Assembly (NCBI RefSeq): GCF_017876655.1
Contig: NZ_JAGIOK010000001.1
Span: 1,984,001 to 2,048,000, forward strand
Origin: Microbacterium imperiale
Lineage (GTDB): Bacteria; Actinomycetota; Actinomycetes; Actinomycetales; Microbacteriaceae
Reading direction: 5' to 3'
DNA length: 64,000 nt
Numbering within the stretch: the first letter of the stretch is position 1; every line of letters begins with the position of its first letter. Both the position numbers and the translations under genes were made by a program. This document shows positions 53,011 through 63,493 of this stretch, piece by piece. The notes under the pieces are model-generated. The model had not been told where the DNA came from. It did no database searches and saw only the letters and a program-made list of their open reading frames with translations.

Positions 53011-54527
53011 CCCTCCACCTGGACCGTTCCGAGCAGGAGACCATGAACCCTTCCCGCGCCTTCCCGACCGGCTTCCTCTTCGGAGCCGCGACGGCCGCCT
53101 ACCAGATCGAGGGCGCCGCCTTCGAAGACGGCCGCACCGCATCGATCTGGGACGCGTTCGCACGCGTGCCCGGAGCGGTCATCAATGCCGACAACGGCGA
53201 TGTCGCCTGCGACCACTACCACCGCTACCGTGACGACGTCGCGCTCATGAAGGACCTCGGGCTCGACACCTACCGGTTCTCCACCTCGTGGTCGCGCGTG
53301 CGCCCCGACGGCGGCCCGCTCAACCCGAAGGGCGTCGACTTCTACAAGCGGCTCGTCGATGAGCTGCTCGGCGCCGGCATCATCCCGTGGCTGACGCTGT
53401 ACCACTGGGACCTGCCGCAGGCGATCGAGGAGCGCGGTGGCTGGACGCTCCGCGAGACGGCGGAGCGATTCGCCGAGTACGCGCTCGACATGCACGACGC
53501 GCTCGGCGACCGCGTGCAGCATTGGACCACCCTCAACGAGCCCTGGTGCTCGTCGTTCCTCAGCTACACCGCCGGCATCCACGCGCCCGGTCGCTTCGAC
53601 ATCGGTGACGGCATGCTCGCCGCCCACCACCTGCTGCTCGGACACGGGCAGGCCGTGCGCGAGCTGCGCCAGCGCGACGCCTCGCTGTCGCTGGGCATCA
53701 CGCTCAACCTCACGGTGGCTGAGCCGGCCGATCCGACCGACGCCGCCGACCGCGACGCCGCGCGCCGCATCGACGGACAGTTCAACCGCTGGTTCCTCGA
53801 TCCCATCTTCCGGGCGGCCTACCCGGCGGACGTCGTCGCCGACATCGAGAAGGTGGATGCCGCCGCGGTCGCGCGCTGGCGCGATGCCGTGCATTCCGGT
53901 GACGAGGCGACCATCGCCCAGCCGCTCGATGCGCTCGGGGTGAATTACTACCACGGCGAGTTCGTGGGCGGTCGGCCGGACCCGAACCCGCCGACCCCGG
54001 GCGACGCGCCCACCGACCGCACGACCGGCAGCCCGTGGCCCGCCGGACACGACATCTACTGGCACGAGCGCGGGCTTCCCCGCACCTCGATGCACTGGGA
54101 GGTGCAGCCGGCGGGACTCACCGAGCTGCTCGAGCGGGTCTGGACCGAGTACGCGCAGCCCGTGGGAACCGTCCTGTACGTGACCGAGAACGGCGCCGCG
54201 TACGACGATGAGGTCGTGGTCGTCGACGGCGAGGAGACGGTGCCCGACGTCGAGCGCACCGAGTTCCTGCGCGCGCACCTGGGGGCGATCCTCGACGCCC
54301 GGGATGCCGGTGTCGACGTCCGCGGCTACTTCTACTGGTCTCTCCTCGACAACTTCGAATGGGCCTGGGGATACGAGAAGCGGTTCGGCATCGTCCGCGT
54401 CGATTACCACACCCAGGAGCGCACGCTGAAAGACAGCGCGAAGGAGTATCGTCGGGTCATCGCAGAACGTGCGATCGACGTCCCCGCCGCCGCGGGGGAC
54501 GCCGCCCGGACCGCCGTCCCGAGGTAG
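53007..54527 (+). CDS. GH1 beta-glucosidase
   Basis: A 506-residue family 1 glycoside hydrolase without signal peptide, so it cleaves imported cellobiose in the cytoplasm. From the chosen start, acid/base Glu178 is in TLNEPW and nucleophile Glu394 in VTENGAA. The N-terminal FLFGAATAAYQIEGA is the GH1 signature. The ATG at 53007 overlaps the permease stop; an ATG at 53043 has a closer GGAG ribosome site and would give 494 residues with the usual N-terminus, so either start is possible. Confidence 0.93.
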   Translation: MTLHLDRSEQETMNPSRAFPTGFLFGAATAAYQIEGAAFEDGRTASIWDAFARVPGAVINADNGDVACDHYHRYRDDVALMKDLGLDTYRFSTSWSRVRPDGGPLNPKGVDFYKRLVDELLGAGIIPWLTLYHWDLPQAIEERGGWTLRETAERFAEYALDMHDALGDRVQHWTTLNEPWCSSFLSYTAGIHAPGRFDIGDGMLAAHHLLLGHGQAVRELRQRDASLSLGITLNLTVAEPADPTDAADRDAARRIDGQFNRWFLDPIFRAAYPADVVADIEKVDAAAVARWRDAVHSGDEATIAQPLDALGVNYYHGEFVGGRPDPNPPTPGDAPTDRTTGSPWPAGHDIYWHERGLPRTSMHWEVQPAGLTELLERVWTEYAQPVGTVLYVTENGAAYDDEVVVVDGEETVPDVERTEFLRAHLGAILDARDAGVDVRGYFYWSLLDNFEWAWGYEKRFGIVRVDYHTQERTLKDSAKEYRRVIAERAIDVPAAAGDAARTAVPR

Positions 54528-54535
54528 CCCACGCT

Positions 54536-55549
54536 GTGATCTCCGACCAGAACCGGGCGGCCGCGACCATCGAAGAGGTCGCGGCCGTCGCCGGTGTATC
54601 CCGCTCCACCGTCTCGCGGGTCGTGAACGGCTCGACGGCGGTGAGCTCCGGCGCCCTCGAAGCGGTGCGGCGCGCGATCGAGGAACTCAATTACGTGCCC
54701 AATCGTGCGGCGCGATCGCTTGCGAGCCGCTCGACGATGGCGATCGCCCTGGTCGTCCCGGAAGACACCACGCGCCTGTTCGGCGACCCGTTCTTCGCCT
54801 CGGTCGTGTCGGGCATCAACGCCCGCATCAGCCGGTCGAACTACGTCCTGAACCTGATCATGGCCAGCGCCGATCCCGGCGACAAGACCGCGCAGTACGT
54901 GCGCAGCGGCGCGGTCGACGGCGCCATCGTCGTCTCCCACCACACGAGCGACACCTTCATCGATCGCATCGCCGCCGCCGTCCCGGTCGTCTACGGCGGG
55001 CGCCCGGTGCGCACGCGGGGCGGCGACTACTACGTCGACGTCGACAACGTCGCCGGCGCTCGCGACGCGACGGCCCACCTCGTGCAGCGAGGATGCCGCC
55101 ACATCGGCGCGATCCTCGGACCGCCGTCGATGCCCGCCGGTGTCGACCGTGCCGAGGGCTACCGGCTCGCGATCGCCGACGCCGGCCTGAGCCCCGCCCC
55201 GGTCGCGTGGGGCGATTTCACAACGGAGTCGGGCGCCGTCGCCATGCGCGAGATCCTCGCGACAGACGAGCCGCTCGACGCACTGTTCGTCGCGAGCGAC
55301 CTCATGGCGCGCGGTGCCATGCAGGTGCTCGGCGCCGAAGGCATCCGCGTTCCCGACGACGTGGCGGTCGTGGGCTTCGACGACTCGCCGATCGCCCTGA
55401 CCACCGACCCGCAGCTGACGACGATGCGACAGCCGTCGTTCGCGCAGGGCGAGTGCATGGCGGACGTCCTGATCGCACGTCTCGCCGGCCAGTCTCCCCC
55501 CGAGGTGACCATCCTCGACACCGAGCTCATCATCCGCGGCTCGGCCTGA
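54536..55549 (+). CDS. cebR: LacI-family repressor of cellobiose use
   Basis: A 337-residue repressor with helix-turn-helix at about 11-32 (TIEEVAAVAGVSRSTVSRVV) and hinge VPNRAARSLASR, followed by the sugar-binding domain. GTG start 8 bases after the beta-glucosidase stop. Operon position and the three TGGGAGCGCTCCCA-like sites upstream of the operon identify it as the CebR/CelR-type repressor, probably released by cellobiose. Confidence 0.92.
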   Translation: MISDQNRAAATIEEVAAVAGVSRSTVSRVVNGSTAVSSGALEAVRRAIEELNYVPNRAARSLASRSTMAIALVVPEDTTRLFGDPFFASVVSGINARISRSNYVLNLIMASADPGDKTAQYVRSGAVDGAIVVSHHTSDTFIDRIAAAVPVVYGGRPVRTRGGDYYVDVDNVAGARDATAHLVQRGCRHIGAILGPPSMPAGVDRAEGYRLAIADAGLSPAPVAWGDFTTESGAVAMREILATDEPLDALFVASDLMARGAMQVLGAEGIRVPDDVAVVGFDDSPIALTTDPQLTTMRQPSFAQGECMADVLIARLAGQSPPEVTILDTELIIRGSA

Positions 55550-55568
55550 CGCGCCTGCGGGCACCACT

Positions 55569-55584
55569 CCGGAGAAGACTCCGG
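55569..55584 (+). terminator. Short hairpin after cebR
   Basis: CCGGAG and CTCCGG pair perfectly over the tetraloop AAGA. With only 6 bp and no T-tract it is at best a weak terminator; it could also modulate translation of the kinase gene that starts 22 bases later. Confidence 0.4.
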
Positions 55585-55605
55585 CGGAGAGGAAACACCA
55601 CTTCG

Positions 55606-57255
55606 ATGCCTCATCGGCTTCTCTGGACGCCGCTCAGCGCCGGACAGACGTTCCTGCGGCTGCAGCTGCCCTTCCTGTGCGGGGTGCTGTTCTTCTCGGT
55701 GGCGCTCGCACTCGAGGTGCCGACGCTGCGCGACTCGTTCGTGCTGTGGTTCGGTGTCGCTGTCACCGGGGCGGCCTCGATGCTCTTCCTGCTTCCCGGG
55801 CGGCGCTGGCTGAGCACGGGTTGGGTCGTGGTGATCCCGTTGCTCGACATCGTCGGCATCGCGGCGGTCCGTGCGGCGCTCGTGCCGTACCTGCCCACCA
55901 TCGGGATGCTGTGCCTCTTCCCCTTCGCCTGGATCGCCTACCGCTTCCGCTGGCCCGCGCTGCTGCTGGTGTTCGTGAGCGGGGTCGCGATCGCAGCGCT
56001 GCCCTTCGCCCTGGGCGGCCGGCCGATCACGACACTTCTCGCCTTCATCAACGTCTCGGCGCTGCCGCTGATCGCGACCGGCATCTCCGTCGGCATCCAC
56101 CTGGGCGCGGTGAGCTTCCGGCGAGGACGGGAGCGTGTCGAGGACGCCGGGCGCAGGCTGCAGGCGCTGCTCGAGAAGTCGCAGGACGACGAGCTGCTGC
56201 TGCGCTCCACCCTCGACACCGTCACCGGAGCGGTCGCGTTCTACGACGCGAACAATCAGCTCGTGCTGGCCAACAGCGCAGCGGAGCAGATGGTCGACGT
56301 CGTGGGCTTCCGGCTCGACACACCGCCGTACGCGGGCTCCAACGTGCTCATGGCCGACCGCAAGACGACGATCCCCTTCGACGAGCAGATCATCCCGCGC
56401 GCGCTGCGGGGGGAGGTCATCGCGAGCCACCTGGAGTGGCTCGGCAAGCCGGGCAACCAGATCGCCATCCTCGCGTCGTCGCGCCGCGTCCACCGCGCCG
56501 ACGGGATGCTGCTGGGTACCGTCATCGCCGCGTACGACGTCACCGAGCTCGCCAACGCCATCGAGATCCGAGAGGAATTCCTCACGACCGTCTCGCACGA
56601 GTTGCGGACTCCGCTCACCTCGATCATCGGATTCACCGACGAGATCATCGACACCCTCGGTGACCGCGCGCACGATCTCGGCGTCGCCGCCTACCTCGAG
56701 ACCGTGTCGCGCAATGCCGATCTGCTGCTCGATCGCGTCGGCGAACTGCTCACCGCGGCCGACAAGCGCATCGAGCTGACCATTGAGGAAACCGACATCG
56801 CCACCCTTCTCGACCAGGTGACCGGGCCCCTGCGCCTGTCGGCCGAGCGCGCGGGTATCGCGCTCGAGGTCGAGGTGCCGCCCGGACTGACCGCCGTCGT
56901 CGACCCGGCTCGCATCACGCAGGCCGTCGAGAACCTGCTGACGAATGCGATCAAGTTCACCGCCCGCGGCGGAACGGTGACGGTCCGGGCCCGTCGGGAT
57001 GACGCCGGCGACCTCCACATCTCGGTGTCGGACACCGGGATCGGGATGACCCCCGATGAGCAGCGGCGGGTGTTCGACCGCTTCTACCGCGCTCAGGCCG
57101 TGCGCCGGAACGCCATTCAGGGCATCGGCGTCGGACTGTCGATCGTGAAGGCGATCGTCGATGCACACCGCGGCCGTGTGACGGTCGACAGCGAACAGGG
57201 GGTCGGCACGACCATCGCCCTGTGCCTGCCCGTCGGCGCGGGGCGAGACGCCTGA
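55606..57255 (+). CDS. Orphan sensor histidine kinase
   Basis: A 549-residue kinase: about six N-terminal membrane helices (residues about 15-175), a short coiled linker, a PAS-like domain (about 200-310, with VAFYDANNQLVLANSAAEQM), the HisKA helix with phospho-acceptor His331 in SHELRTPL, and a HATPase with N, G1 and G2 boxes (NLLTNAIKF, DTGIGM, GVGLSIVK). No response regulator is adjacent. It lies 56 bases after cebR on the same strand, possibly with its own promoter. The signal is unknown. Confidence 0.9.
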   Translation: MPHRLLWTPLSAGQTFLRLQLPFLCGVLFFSVALALEVPTLRDSFVLWFGVAVTGAASMLFLLPGRRWLSTGWVVVIPLLDIVGIAAVRAALVPYLPTIGMLCLFPFAWIAYRFRWPALLLVFVSGVAIAALPFALGGRPITTLLAFINVSALPLIATGISVGIHLGAVSFRRGRERVEDAGRRLQALLEKSQDDELLLRSTLDTVTGAVAFYDANNQLVLANSAAEQMVDVVGFRLDTPPYAGSNVLMADRKTTIPFDEQIIPRALRGEVIASHLEWLGKPGNQIAILASSRRVHRADGMLLGTVIAAYDVTELANAIEIREEFLTTVSHELRTPLTSIIGFTDEIIDTLGDRAHDLGVAAYLETVSRNADLLLDRVGELLTAADKRIELTIEETDIATLLDQVTGPLRLSAERAGIALEVEVPPGLTAVVDPARITQAVENLLTNAIKFTARGGTVTVRARRDDAGDLHISVSDTGIGMTPDEQRRVFDRFYRAQAVRRNAIQGIGVGLSIVKAIVDAHRGRVTVDSEQGVGTTIALCLPVGAGRDA

Positions 57256-57283
57256 GCGCTCGCCCCGCCGCGCGAGGTTGGGA

Positions 57284-58624
57284 TTACTGCGGGTCGCCGC
57301 CGAGCTGGCCGACCGCGGGGATCGGGCCGCCGTCGTCTGCGCCGGTGCGGCGCAGTCGGGCGATCGCGTTGCCTGCGTGGTAGATCACGAGTGCCGCGAT
57401 GGTGCCGAGCACGATGGCGCCGAACTGCAGCGAGCCGAGGTTCAGTGCGAATCCGGCGATCGCGATGACGAACGACACCGCGACGGTGTACTGGTTGACC
57501 GGACGCGAGAAGTCGACGCGGTTGTCGACCCAGATCTTGATGCCGATGACGCCGATGAGGCCGTACAGCGCCGTCGTGACGCCGCCGAGGACGCCCGCCG
57601 GGATCGTGTTGAACACCGCGCCGACCTTCGGTGAGAAGGCGAGGAGGATCGCGACGATGCCCGCGACCCAGTACGCCGCCGTCGAGTACACGCGAGTGGC
57701 GGCCATGACGCCGATGTTCTCGCCGTAGGTGGTCGTACCCGATCCGCCGAAGCCGCCCGCGAGCGTCGTGGCGACACCGTCGGCGATGAGCGCGCGACCG
57801 GTGTGCTTGTTGAGCGACGGGTCTTCGGTCATCGTGGCGACGCCGCGGACGTGTCCGACGTTCTCGGCGATGAGGACGAGCACGACGGGCAGGAACATCG
57901 GCACGATCGACCAGGCCGCGGCATCCCCGATCGCGACGAGGTGGAAGTCGGGGAGCCCGAACCAGGGCGCGGCCTCGACGGCGGCGAACTCGACCTGGCC
58001 CGTCACCGCGGCGACGACGTACCCGACGATGACGCCGAGGAAGATCGAGATGCGTCCGAGGAACCCGCGGAACAGGACGCTGAAGAGGATGACGGCGCAC
58101 AGGGTCACGGTGGCGACCTCGGGCTGCAGCTGGAAGTTGCCCCAGGCGGCGGGCGCGAGGTTGAAGCCGATGAGGGCGACGATGGCGCCGGCGACCACCG
58201 GCGGCATGAGCTTCTCGATCCAGCCGGTGCCGAACGCCTGCACGACGAAGCCCACCGCGGCCAGCAGAACACCGGCGACGGCGACACCCAGCAGGGCCTG
58301 GGTGATCTGCTCGGGGGTCTCGAGCCGGTTGCCGCCGTTGAGCGCGGTGATCGGTGCGATGAACGCGAACGACGAGCCGAGGTAGCTGGGCAGCTTGTTC
58401 CGGGTGATGAGCAGGAACACGAGCGTGCCGAGGCCCGAGAACAGCAGCGTCGTCGAGACCGGGAAGCCTGTGATGATCGGGACGAGGAACGTGGCGCCGA
58501 ACATCGCAACGACGTGCTGCGCGCCGATCGCGATGGTGCCGGGCCAGTTCAGTCGTTCATCGGGCTTGACGACGGCGCCGCGCGCGACGGTGCGACCGTC
58601 GCCGTGGAGGGACCAGATGGGCAT
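57284..58624 (-). CDS. Uracil/xanthine-type permease (NCS2 family)
   Basis: A 446-residue nucleobase:cation symporter-2 protein with about fourteen helices. GSGTTTYGENIGVMAATRVYS-type residues near position 295 (key residues Thr, Tyr, Gly, Glu, Asn) match the uracil-transporter subgroup UraA/RutG. A GAGGAG ribosome site precedes the ATG, and TAAGGT at 58673-58678 (minus) may be the -10. It lies just after purC on the same strand. Confidence 0.92.
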   Translation of the reverse strand: MPIWSLHGDGRTVARGAVVKPDERLNWPGTIAIGAQHVVAMFGATFLVPIITGFPVSTTLLFSGLGTLVFLLITRNKLPSYLGSSFAFIAPITALNGGNRLETPEQITQALLGVAVAGVLLAAVGFVVQAFGTGWIEKLMPPVVAGAIVALIGFNLAPAAWGNFQLQPEVATVTLCAVILFSVLFRGFLGRISIFLGVIVGYVVAAVTGQVEFAAVEAAPWFGLPDFHLVAIGDAAAWSIVPMFLPVVLVLIAENVGHVRGVATMTEDPSLNKHTGRALIADGVATTLAGGFGGSGTTTYGENIGVMAATRVYSTAAYWVAGIVAILLAFSPKVGAVFNTIPAGVLGGVTTALYGLIGVIGIKIWVDNRVDFSRPVNQYTVAVSFVIAIAGFALNLGSLQFGAIVLGTIAALVIYHAGNAIARLRRTGADDGGPIPAVGQLGGDPQ

Positions 58625-58739
58625 GGGACTCCTCGGGAACAGGGATTCGGGATGGAGCGCGAGAGCGGCCCCACCTTACCTGTGAGGTCCCTGGACGCCG
58701 GGGTCGGCGCTCCGGCGGAAATCGAACCGTAACGCCGCG

Positions 58740-59630
58740 TCAGCCCGCGAGCGTGTCGAGCAGCTCGCGGTACTTCCCTGCGGTGCGCTCGACGATGTCG
58801 GCCGGCAGCTGCGGGGGAGTGCCGGTCCTGTCCCACGCGGCGGCGAGCCAGTCTCGCACGATCTGCTTGTCGTAGCTCGCCATCCGCTGGTCCGGGGTCG
58901 AGCCGGTGCGCCAGGCAGCGGCATCCCAGTACCGGGATGAATCGCTCGTGAGCACCTCGTCCGCGAGGGTCAGCACGCCGTCGGCGTCGAGTCCGAACTC
59001 GAACTTGGTGTCGGCGAGGATGAGGCCCTTGCTCTCCGCGAGCGCTGCGGCGCGCGTGTAGATCTCGAGCGACGTGTCGCGCAGCGCGGCGGCCGTGTCG
59101 GCGCCGACGATCTCGACCGTCCGCTCGAACGAGATGTTCTCGTCGTGCTCCCCGAGGGGCGCCTTGTACGCGGGCGTGAAGATCGGCTCGGGCAGGCGGT
59201 CGCCGTTCTCGAGCCCCGCAGGCAGCGGGATGCCGCACACGGTGCCGTCGGCGCGGTACTCCGCCCAGCCCGTTCCGGTGAGGTAGCCCCGGACGACGCA
59301 CTCGATCGGCTGCATGTCGAGTTCGCGCACGACCATCGCGCGCGCGGCCACCGCGGCGGGAGGGGCCTCGCCGCCGGCGAGGTGATTGGGGATGACGCGG
59401 CCGCCGTCCGCGCCCGCGAGCTGCGCGAACCACCAGAGGCTGAGCCGGGTCAGCAGCTCGCCCTTGCCGGGGATGCCGGGCTCGAGTACGTGGTCGAACG
59501 CGCTGACGCGGTCGCTCGCGACCACCAGCATCCGTCCGTCCGCCGCGGCGGCCTCGTCCGCGGGCCGGTACAGGTCGCGGACCTTGCCGGAGTAGACGTG
59601 CTTCCAGCCGGGCAGATCGAGGGCGCTCAC
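58740..59630 (-). CDS. purC: SAICAR synthetase
   Basis: A 296-residue phosphoribosylaminoimidazole-succinocarboxamide synthase, joining CAIR and aspartate in purine synthesis. Typical segments are YSGKVRDLY near residue 13, VVRGYLTGTGWAEY, and ILADTKFEFG. The GTG at 59630 is 6 bases after GATAAT, predicting a leaderless mRNA; a longer frame upstream runs into the padR promoter and is rejected. Confidence 0.95.
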   Translation of the reverse strand: MSALDLPGWKHVYSGKVRDLYRPADEAAAADGRMLVVASDRVSAFDHVLEPGIPGKGELLTRLSLWWFAQLAGADGGRVIPNHLAGGEAPPAAVAARAMVVRELDMQPIECVVRGYLTGTGWAEYRADGTVCGIPLPAGLENGDRLPEPIFTPAYKAPLGEHDENISFERTVEIVGADTAAALRDTSLEIYTRAAALAESKGLILADTKFEFGLDADGVLTLADEVLTSDSSRYWDAAAWRTGSTPDQRMASYDKQIVRDWLAAAWDRTGTPPQLPADIVERTAGKYRELLDTLAG

Positions 59631-59700
59631 CCGGCCATTATCCCGGAGTGGTGAGCGCCCTGATGCGGGCCAGCGGGCGTGCCGCGCCGGGAAAAACACG

Positions 59701-59718
59701 TATAGTCCACGTGGACTA
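59701..59718 (+). promoter_or_regulatory. PadR operator over a -10 hexamer
   Basis: TATAGT (59701-59706) overlaps the perfect 16-bp palindrome TAGTCCACGTGGACTA (59703-59718). It lies 19 bases before the padR start, ideal for autorepression of padR and its efflux partner. Confidence 0.8.
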
Positions 59719-59736
59719 ATCGAGAGGGGGTGCGCC

Positions 59737-60360
59737 ATGGCGGATGCCGTCGACCGGCTCACCCCGCTCGGGCTGATGCTCCTCGCGCTGCTGCGCGAGG
59801 ACGACATGCACGCGTACGAGATGATCCGCCTGCTGCGCGACCGCAAGGCCGACCGTCTCGTGGCCCTCACGCACGGCACGATTTATCACACGGTCGCGCG
59901 CTTGGGCAGGCAAGGTCTGCTCGTCGAGACCGGCACGGACCGCGCGGGCAACCGCCCCGAGCGGACGACGTACGCGCTGACGGATGCCGGTGCCGCCGCC
60001 CTCATCGACTGGATTCGGCGCGAGCTGCCCGCGATCGACCGGCCGGAGCGTTTCCGGGTCGCGCTCGCCGAGGCCCACAACCTCGACCGCGCCGATGTGC
60101 TCGCGCTGCTCGCCGAGCGACGCGCCGCCCTCGCGGCATCCCTCGAGGCGCATCGCTCGGCTCGGGCACGCGCGATCGAGCACGGCTCGTATCCCCAGTT
60201 CCTCATCGAGGTCCATCGCGAGACAGCGCTGCTCGCCGCGGATGTGGCCTGGCTCGACGAAGCGGTCGAGGACATCCGTCACCCCGACACCGTGTGGGGG
60301 GTCACCGACCTGCCCGCCACCGACCGCTACCTGGCACAGAGAGAAGCCGCACGCTCATGA
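59737..60360 (+). CDS. PadR-family transcriptional regulator
   Basis: A 207-residue regulator with the PadR winged helix (about 8-85, LLREDDMHAYEMIRLL and THGTIYHTVARLGRQGLL) and a C-terminal helical dimerisation domain of the Vir type. A GAGAGGGGG ribosome site precedes the ATG. Its stop overlaps the start of the MFS gene (ATGA), so it most likely represses an efflux pump until an inducing drug or toxin appears. Confidence 0.92.
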   Translation: MADAVDRLTPLGLMLLALLREDDMHAYEMIRLLRDRKADRLVALTHGTIYHTVARLGRQGLLVETGTDRAGNRPERTTYALTDAGAAALIDWIRRELPAIDRPERFRVALAEAHNLDRADVLALLAERRAALAASLEAHRSARARAIEHGSYPQFLIEVHRETALLAADVAWLDEAVEDIRHPDTVWGVTDLPATDRYLAQREAARS

Positions 60361-61844
60361 GCGAGAACACCCGCACCGTCCGCGCCCCTGAAGGCGCGAC
60401 GCCGAACGCCAACCCGTGGCCCGCCCTGTGGGCGCTGGTCATCGGGTTCTTCATGATCCTCGTCGACACGACGATCGTCTCGGTGGCGAACCCGGCCATC
60501 AAGGCGGCGCTCGACCCGGCGACCGGCAACCTCGACAACGTCGTGTGGGTCACCTCGTCGTACCTGCTCGCCTACGCGGTGCCGCTGCTGGTCACCGGTC
60601 GCCTCGGTGACCGCTTCGGTCCGAAGAACATCTACCTGATCGGCCTCGCGATCTTCACGATCGCGTCGCTCGCGTGCGGCCTGTCGGGCTCGCTCACCGC
60701 GCTGATCGTGGCTCGCGCCGTGCAGGGTCTGGGTGCGGCGATGATGACGCCGCAGACGATGGCCGTCATCACGCGGACCTTCCCGGCCGAGCGCCGCGGC
60801 GCCGCCATGGGCCTGTGGGGCGCGACCGCCGGTGTCGCCACGCTCGTCGGACCGCTCGCGGGCGGCCTGCTCGTCGACGGCTTCGGGTGGGAGTGGATCT
60901 TCTTCGTCAACATCCCGGTCGGGGTCATCGCTTTCGTCCTCGCCTGGCGCCTCGTGCCCCAGCTCGAGACGCACCCGCACCGCTTCGACATCGTCGGCGT
61001 CATCCTCAGCGCGGTGGCGCTGTTCCTCATCGTGTTCGGCCTGCAGGAGGGCGAGCACTACGACTGGGCGCCCGGGATCTGGCTGATGATCGCGGCGGGG
61101 CTCGTGGTACTCGGCGTCTTCATCTGGACGCAGTCCCGCACCAAGAGCGAGCCCCTCGTGCCGCTCGAGCTCTTCCGCGACCGCAACTTCGCGATCTCGA
61201 ACCTCGCGATCGCCGCCGTCGGCTTCACCGTGACGAGCATGGCGCTGCCCACGGCGTTCTTCACGCAGCTGGCTCGCGGCCTCACTCCGACCGAATCGGC
61301 GCTGCTGCTCGTGCCGATGGCGATCCTTTCGGGTGCGCTCGCGCCGGTGGCCGGCCGCATCCTCGACCGCGTCGACCCGCGTCTGCTGCTCGTGCCGGGT
61401 CTGGGCCTCATGGTCGTCGGGCTGGTCGGGTATGCGCTGTTGATGAACACCGAGGCGCCCGTGCTGCTGCTGCTCATCCCCGCCGCCATCGTCGGCGTCG
61501 CCAACGCCGGCATGTGGGGGCCGCTCGCCACGACGGCGACGCGCAACCTGCCGCCGCGTCAGGCCGGCGCCGGATCGGGCATCTACAACACGACCCGCAC
61601 CGTCGGCTCGGTCGTCGGCTCCTCAGCGATCGCAGCGTTCATGCAGTCCCGCCTTGAAGCCAACCTTCCGGGAGCCGGGGATGCCGCCGGCGGCGGGTTC
61701 GGCGGCGAGGCGATGCCGCCCGCGGTCGCCGAGGGCTTCTCAGCCGCCATGGCGCAGGCGATGCTGCTGCCGGCCATCGTCATCGCCGCCGCCGCGATCG
61801 TCGTGGTCTTCCTGAAGCGTCCCGCCCACCTCGTCCGGCGCTGA
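60357..61844 (+). CDS. DHA2-type MFS multidrug efflux transporter
   Basis: A 495-residue major facilitator of the EmrB/QacA group with fourteen predicted helices. Motifs include LDTTIV-like VDTTIVSVANPAI in helix 1, GRLGDRFG (motif A) and the motif C stretch GPLAGGLL. Extrudes hydrophobic compounds with proton antiport. Coupled to padR. Two palindromic elements follow its stop. Confidence 0.93.
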   Translation: MSENTRTVRAPEGATPNANPWPALWALVIGFFMILVDTTIVSVANPAIKAALDPATGNLDNVVWVTSSYLLAYAVPLLVTGRLGDRFGPKNIYLIGLAIFTIASLACGLSGSLTALIVARAVQGLGAAMMTPQTMAVITRTFPAERRGAAMGLWGATAGVATLVGPLAGGLLVDGFGWEWIFFVNIPVGVIAFVLAWRLVPQLETHPHRFDIVGVILSAVALFLIVFGLQEGEHYDWAPGIWLMIAAGLVVLGVFIWTQSRTKSEPLVPLELFRDRNFAISNLAIAAVGFTVTSMALPTAFFTQLARGLTPTESALLLVPMAILSGALAPVAGRILDRVDPRLLLVPGLGLMVVGLVGYALLMNTEAPVLLLLIPAAIVGVANAGMWGPLATTATRNLPPRQAGAGSGIYNTTRTVGSVVGSSAIAAFMQSRLEANLPGAGDAAGGGFGGEAMPPAVAEGFSAAMAQAMLLPAIVIAAAAIVVVFLKRPAHLVRR

Positions 61845-61870
61845 CACCGCCGCACCTTCGGCGGGTGCTC

Positions 61871-61966
61871 GCGCTAACTCCTCAGATCCGAGCGCTGGCC
61901 CGGGCGGCCCGGCGGTGATTCCGCCGGTGACCGGGTCCCGGCGCCCCGAAACTGAGGAGTTAGCGC
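61871..61966. repeat. Palindromic element, family with ends CTAACTCCTCAG, copy 2
   Basis: Perfect 15-bp arms GCGCTAACTCCTCAG (61871-61885) and CTGAGGAGTTAGCGC (61952-61966) enclose a 66-base GC-rich core with internal pairing (CCGGCGG with CCGCCGG). The outer 12 bases equal those of the element at 29219-29308, while the cores differ. Confidence 0.8.
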
Positions 61967-62054
61967 GGGGCCGCGGCGGTGCCGGGCGGACCGCGCCATC
62001 GAGGGCCGGATCGGCGACGGCAGCTCCCGGCGCCGGCCGGCGGCGCGAACCGCT

Positions 62055-62138
62055 GCCATAAGTCCTCAAGGACGCGGCTGGTTCGGCCGATTTACGGCGC
62101 TGCGGCGCCGGACGGCCCGAAAATTGAGGAGTTGGCGC
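62055..62138. repeat. Palindromic element, degenerate copy 3
   Basis: Left arm GCCATAAGTCCTCAA and right arm TTGAGGAGTTGGCGC are imperfectly complementary. The right half GGCCCGAAAATTGAGGAG resembles GGCGCCCCGAAACTGAGGAG of copy 2. It appears to be an older, decayed member. Confidence 0.65.
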
Positions 62139-62186
62139 GTATGCGGGCGACCGCTTGGGTCGACCACCCGGCCGGGGCCGCCGGGC

Positions 62187-63458
<1,272 letters not shown>

Positions 63459-63493
63459 CCGGCCAGCCTACCGACCGCGTTAGCGTAGGACCC

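Larger units (their letters stand above)
61845..62186. other. Convergent gap filled with palindromic elements
   Basis: This 342-base stretch separates the stops of the MFS gene and purD. It holds no gene I can support. It contains one well-preserved element of the CTAACTCCTCAG family and one degenerate copy, separated by about 90 GC-rich bases. Confidence 0.7.

Noticed and set aside
57256..57283. Terminator between the kinase gene and the uracil permease gene
   Set aside because: Only a 5-bp CTCGC/GCGAG pairing is visible in the 28-base gap, too weak to call.
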